DNA of 64,000 nucleotides from Xanthobacteraceae bacterium (GTDB lineage: Bacteria > Pseudomonadota > Alphaproteobacteria > Rhizobiales > Xanthobacteraceae), in contig CP075369.1 of assembly GCA_019454205.1 (NCBI GenBank), positions 1,922,001 to 1,986,000 on the forward strand. Direction: 5' to 3'. Shown piece after piece: positions 60,549 to 64,000 of this stretch. Each line of letters begins with the position of its first letter. Within the stretch, counting starts at the first letter, position 1. The notes under the pieces are model-generated. The model did no database searches. It was not told the origin of the DNA and worked only from the letters and a program-made list of their open reading frames with translations. Made by a program: the position numbers and the translations under genes.

Positions 60549-61388
60549 ATGCCTCTGCCGCCCACCTCAGTCAGCCTGACCGAGTCCGATTACGAGACCA
60601 TCGAGGCCGCGGTCATGGAGACCGCGCGGGGCCGCTGGTTCCTTGCGGAATACGCGCAACGTAACCGCAACGCCGACACCAAGCTCGTGCTCGAAGCGAT
60701 CCAGAAATTGCAGCGCTCGGTGCTCGGCGCGGAAACTGCGCCTGCCGTTGCCGCGCCGGAAAAACCAGACCTTCGCGCCGACTTCGGCGAGATGCAGAAA
60801 GTGATCGAGCGCACGAAGCTGGAGCTTGCCGGGATTCATGCCGCCCGCCAGCGCGACGGCGATCTCGGCGCGGAATTACAACACATCATCGAGGCGACCG
60901 GACAGGCAATCGCCGAAGTGCTGGCCGACAGCGAGCGCATCAACGAAATTTCGCAGACGATGCGATTCCAGAACTTCGACGCCAACATCTGCGACCAGCT
61001 CGACGGGCTGGCGACGCACATCTACACCGCCTGCGCGTTTCAGGATCTCACCGGCCAGCGCATCGGCAAAGTCGGCACCGCGCTGAAATTGCTGGAGGAG
61101 CGCATCGTTTCGCTGGTCAAGGTCTGGCAGGCGGATAGCGAAAACGAAACCGCCACATCGCCGTCGAAGGACGCGCTGCTGAATGGCCCCGCACGCGAAG
61201 GCGAAGGCCTGATGCAGGATCAGGTCGATGAACTGCTCGCCATCGACAAGAACCACGACGTGTTCTGGACCGAGGAAAACGCGCCTTCATCCGTACCGGA
61301 AGCACCCGCCGCACCAAAGTCCTCGGCCGCGAGTGGCAGCGATATTGAAAAGCTCAGCACGGAAGAACGGCTCGCGCTGTTCTCCTGA
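60549..61388 (+). CDS. CheZ-family phosphatase-like chemotaxis protein
   Basis: The 279-residue product has long helices with EMQKVIERTKLELAGIHAAR, DQLDGLATHIYTACAFQDLT and GQRIGKVGTALKLLEERIVS. FQDLTGQRI is the CheZ catalytic segment with the conserved Asp and Gln. A disordered Ala/Ser/Pro tail precedes the ending STEERLALFS, which resembles the CheZ C-terminal CheY-binding peptide. No che genes are adjacent. Confidence 0.82.
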   Translation: MPLPPTSVSLTESDYETIEAAVMETARGRWFLAEYAQRNRNADTKLVLEAIQKLQRSVLGAETAPAVAAPEKPDLRADFGEMQKVIERTKLELAGIHAARQRDGDLGAELQHIIEATGQAIAEVLADSERINEISQTMRFQNFDANICDQLDGLATHIYTACAFQDLTGQRIGKVGTALKLLEERIVSLVKVWQADSENETATSPSKDALLNGPAREGEGLMQDQVDELLAIDKNHDVFWTEENAPSSVPEAPAAPKSSAASGSDIEKLSTEERLALFS

Positions 61389-61395
61389 TGTCTGT

Positions 61396-61791
61396 CTAGT
61401 TGCTCGCGTTGCCGACGCAGAAATCCTGCAACACGCGGCAGTCACTTCCACCGAGATTACGGCAATCATCAACGGCGCGCCGCTCGCGCTCGGCGCGCGT
61501 ATAGCCCGAAACCCAGGTGATGAAGGGGCGGTCCTGCCGCTCGTTTCGCGCCAGTGTCACGCAGACATTCTGGAACACGCGGAAGATCTGGCAATTCTGC
61601 GCGTGCTTGCGGCACTCGCTCAAGGCGCGGTCCTGCGCATCGTCGACGTTGTTGTAATTCGACGACCAGCCATAGGAGCCATCCTGTGCCGCCGCGAAAG
61701 CGCCGAACTGCGCATTCGCGGCCGTCGAAACGGCGCTGAACAAAAAAACCGAAAGCAGGGTGAGAAGTAGTTTCCGGAAAGACAGGTGCAT
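61396..61791 (-). CDS. DUF4189-like exported protein
   Basis: The 131-residue product has a signal peptide (about 1-28, ending ANAQ) and FGAFAAAQDGSYGWSSNYNN, DAQDRALSECRKHAQNCQIF, then more Cys pairs. The G-x-S/A...A...C pattern fits DUF4189. It converges with the CheZ-like gene. Function unknown. Confidence 0.77.
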   Translation of the reverse strand: MHLSFRKLLLTLLSVFLFSAVSTAANAQFGAFAAAQDGSYGWSSNYNNVDDAQDRALSECRKHAQNCQIFRVFQNVCVTLARNERQDRPFITWVSGYTRAERERRAVDDCRNLGGSDCRVLQDFCVGNASN

Positions 61792-61857
61792 CGCGCGCTC
61801 CGCTCGTCAGTCACGGATGCAATGCAACCATAAAACGAAGCCGCCGGGCAATATTGC

Positions 61858-62856
61858 CTAGGCACGTTCCAGTGCGCGGGCGAAGATCGCCGGATCGACG
61901 TTGCCTCCGGACAACACCACCGCGACGACCTTGCCTTTCACGTCGATCTTTCCGTTCAGCACGGCGGCGAGCGCGACCGCACCGCCCGGCTCGACCACGA
62001 GCTTTAGTTCCCGGAATGCGAAGGCCATCGCATCCAGCACTTCGTCGTCGCTGGCCGCGACGCCTTCGCCGCAGAGCTTGCTGGTGATTGGAAATGTCAC
62101 CCTGCCCGGATCGGCCATCAAGAGCGCGTCGCAGATCGAGCCGGTGAGCCGGTCGTTGCGTTCGCGTTTTCCGGAGCGGAACGAGCGCGCATGATCGTCG
62201 AACAGTTCCGGCTCGGCGGTGATAACCCGCGCTTGCCGGTACAGCGCCTTGATGCTGAGCGAAATCCCCGCCGCCAGCCCGCCACCCGACGCAGGCATGG
62301 TTACGATCTCCGGCTCCAGCGAAAGGTTCGCGAGGTCTTCCGCGATCTCGAACCCGATGGTGCCCTGCCCCGCGATCACGAAGCGGTCGTCGAACGGCGG
62401 CACCACGACCGCACCGCGTTCGGCAGCCAGCTTGCGCGCAATCGCATCGCGGTCCTCGGTCGCCCGGTCATAGAGGACAACCTGCGCCCCATGCGATTTT
62501 GTGCGCTCCTGTTTCAGCTTCGGCGCGTCGGAAGGCATCACGATCACGGCGGGCACGCCCGCGAGCTTCGCGGCCAGCGCCACGCCCTGCGCATGATTGC
62601 CGGACGAGAACGCGACCACGCCGCCTTTCTTTTCTTCCGCGGTCAGGCGCGCAATGCGGTTATACGCTCCGCGAAACTTGAACGAGCCGGTGCGCTGCAG
62701 GACTTCCGGCTTCAGGAATACGCGCGCACCGGTCGCCGCATCGAGCGCATCGGAGCGCAGCAGTGGCGTGCGCACCGCCACGCCGTCCAGCATCACCGCG
62801 GCGTCCTCGACATCGGCGGCGGTCGGTAAAACGATGGCGGGTTCGGGAGCGTTCAT
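61858..62856 (-). CDS. Threonine/serine dehydratase (PLP fold type II)
   Basis: The 332-residue product has PLP Lys in TGSFKFRGAYNRIARL (near 53), phosphate-binding SSGNHAQGVALAAKL and the Gly-rich MPASGGGLAAGISLS. There is no C-terminal ACT domain, so it is the short, catabolic or racemase-like class. It deaminates L-Thr or L-Ser to 2-oxo acids; serine racemase is an alternative. Confidence 0.9.
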   Translation of the reverse strand: MNAPEPAIVLPTAADVEDAAVMLDGVAVRTPLLRSDALDAATGARVFLKPEVLQRTGSFKFRGAYNRIARLTAEEKKGGVVAFSSGNHAQGVALAAKLAGVPAVIVMPSDAPKLKQERTKSHGAQVVLYDRATEDRDAIARKLAAERGAVVVPPFDDRFVIAGQGTIGFEIAEDLANLSLEPEIVTMPASGGGLAAGISLSIKALYRQARVITAEPELFDDHARSFRSGKRERNDRLTGSICDALLMADPGRVTFPITSKLCGEGVAASDDEVLDAMAFAFRELKLVVEPGGAVALAAVLNGKIDVKGKVVAVVLSGGNVDPAIFARALERA

Positions 62857-62889
62857 GGCGCGCGAACCTAGGCCCGCGCGCAGGCGTTG

Positions 62890-63927
62890 TCACGCCGCGG
62901 CGGTCATCGTTTCCGGCAAGGGAGACCTGCCGTTCGCAGCAAGAATGTTGGAGAGGAACATCCGCGCGCTCGCAGCCCATGAAAACTGCAACGCGAAGTT
63001 CCGGCAGGCCGCGCGCGGAATATTGAGCGCCTTCAGCGCGGCTTTGCGCAGGTCGTGGTCCAGCACGCCGACCGGCGCGCGGCCGATAACATCGAGCGGT
63101 CCCGGCACCGGAAATGCCGCGACCGGCACGCCGCTGGCTAACGCTTCCAGCATCACGTTGCCGAACGTATCGGTGCGGCTCGGAAACACGAAAGCATCGG
63201 CGGAAGCATAAGTCTCCGCCAGTTGCTCGCCCTTGAGCGTTCCGTAGAATTGAGCGTCCGGATATTTCGCTTCCAGTTCCGCACGCGCCGGGCCGTCGCC
63301 CGTAATCATTTTCGTTCCGGGCAAGTCGAGTGAGAGAAATGCTTCGAGGTTCTTTTCGACTGCAATCCGGCCCGCGTAGAGAAAGATCGGCCGTGGCAAA
63401 TCGAGCCTGCGCGCTTTCCGCGGATTGAACAGCACGGTATCGACGCCGCGCGGCCAGCGCGCGAGGTTTTCGTAGCCGAGCGCACGTAGTTCTCTCTCCA
63501 GCGTCGGCGTAGAGACCATCGTCGCCCGCGCGGGCGCATGAAAGCGGTGCATCAGCCGTTCCATCCATCCCTTCCCGAACTTCAGGCGCGCGGCGACGTA
63601 ATCGGGAAATCGCGTGTGGTAGCTGGTCGTGAAAGCCCGCCTGCGTTTCATGCAAAAGCGCCGCGCGAGGATGCCGAGCGGCCCCTCGGTCGCGATATGG
63701 ATGAAGTCGGGACGCTCCGCCTCGATACGCTGCGCAACCTGCCACGGCGCGGGCAACGCGAGGCGGATGTCGGGATAGGTCGGCATTCCGACCGTCGCAA
63801 AACCGGACGGTGTCAGGAACACCGCTTGCGCGCCGAACGCGCCGAGCTGTCCCGCGACTTCCGTCAACGACCGCACCACGCCGTTCACCTGCGGGTGCCA
63901 GGCGTCGGTGACGATCAGGATTTTCAT
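62890..63927 (-). CDS. GT4-family glycosyltransferase
   Basis: The 345-residue GT-B enzyme has the donor-site E-x7-E type motif in PSRTDTFGNVMLEALASG and N-terminal VTDAWHPQVNGVVRSLTEVA. GRIAVEKNLEAFLSLD is the typical GT4 linker. It resembles glycolipid (mannosyl/glucosyl) transferases. Its ATG directly follows the stop of the upstream gene (TAGATG), so they are coupled. Confidence 0.92.
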   Translation of the reverse strand: MKILIVTDAWHPQVNGVVRSLTEVAGQLGAFGAQAVFLTPSGFATVGMPTYPDIRLALPAPWQVAQRIEAERPDFIHIATEGPLGILARRFCMKRRRAFTTSYHTRFPDYVAARLKFGKGWMERLMHRFHAPARATMVSTPTLERELRALGYENLARWPRGVDTVLFNPRKARRLDLPRPIFLYAGRIAVEKNLEAFLSLDLPGTKMITGDGPARAELEAKYPDAQFYGTLKGEQLAETYASADAFVFPSRTDTFGNVMLEALASGVPVAAFPVPGPLDVIGRAPVGVLDHDLRKAALKALNIPRAACRNFALQFSWAASARMFLSNILAANGRSPLPETMTAAA

Positions 63928-64000
63928 CTATGCCGCGGCCGGAACGCGCACGGGAACCGGGACGGCTTTGACGGCCATCGGCGCGCCATGCAGCAGCTCG
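63928..64000 (-). CDS. C-terminal fragment of the gene upstream of the glycosyltransferase
   Basis: Only about 23 codons are visible, ending MAVKAVPVPVRVPAAA and TAG, which abuts the next ATG. Family cannot be assigned from this fragment. Confidence 0.5.
   Translation of the reverse strand, partial: ELLHGAPMAVKAVPVPVRVPAAA

Overview
The window is high-GC, gene-dense chromosome from an alphaproteobacterium of the Rhizobiales (Hyphomicrobiales), probably near Bradyrhizobiaceae/Xanthobacteraceae. The reasons are FlbT, FlaF, FliX, DUF6468 and MotE flagellar genes, a DksA with a degenerate zinc finger, a DUF3551 protein, an HWE histidine kinase and a long coiled-coil protein with a GPR-like C-terminus. 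No rRNA, tRNA, CRISPR array, insertion sequence or prophage was seen.

Region 1 (1-26.8 kb) is a flagellar cluster. A leftward motor operon (fliL, fliM, DUF6468, motE and a large TPR protein cut by the window edge) diverges from flgF-flgG-flgA-flgH. A Fe-siderophore/cobalamin-type ABC transporter, an FAD oxidoreductase, two small membrane proteins and dksA follow. Next come fliX, divergent from flgI-flgJ-flgN, two tandem flagellin genes, flbT-flaF, and leftward flgE-flgK-flgL. The control layer is readable: three near-consensus sigma-54 promoters (flgF, flgI, flgE), each with TGCCG/CGGCA dyads 55-65 bp upstream of the -24 element, and three exact TTAA-N7-TTAA CtrA boxes (fliX/flgI and each flagellin). 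This matches a Caulobacter-type CtrA - FlbD/FliX - sigma-54 cascade, although flbD, rpoN and ctrA themselves are outside the window.

Region 2 (26.9-36.1 kb) holds an atypical kinase-like protein fused to an acyl-CoA-synthetase lid domain, a MoxR-type AAA ATPase, an FAD oxidoreductase, a SixA-like phosphatase, an HWE histidine kinase and many small secreted, acidic or zinc-finger proteins. Region 3 (36.1-38.65 kb) is a palindrome-rich non-coding stretch followed by a low-GC dGTPase-like HD-domain gene with a histone-like basic tail. This looks horizontally acquired and lies near the CoxE-type VWA gene whose MoxR partner is 10 kb away.

Region 4 (38.65-50.7 kb) is ordinary accessory and housekeeping content: VWA protein, GNAT, Y-family polymerase, TPR protein, polytopic membrane protein, hydrolase, TrxR-like ferredoxin-NADP reductase, AraC regulator plus VOC protein, [2Fe-2S] ferredoxin and an Hpt protein. 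Region 5 (50.7-64 kb) has a 1144-residue membrane-anchored coiled-coil protein, an Mla-type lipid-transport operon (permease, ATPase, MCE protein, lipoprotein), a dipeptide epimerase, an MFS permease, a CheZ-like protein, a threonine/serine dehydratase and a GT4 glycosyltransferase.
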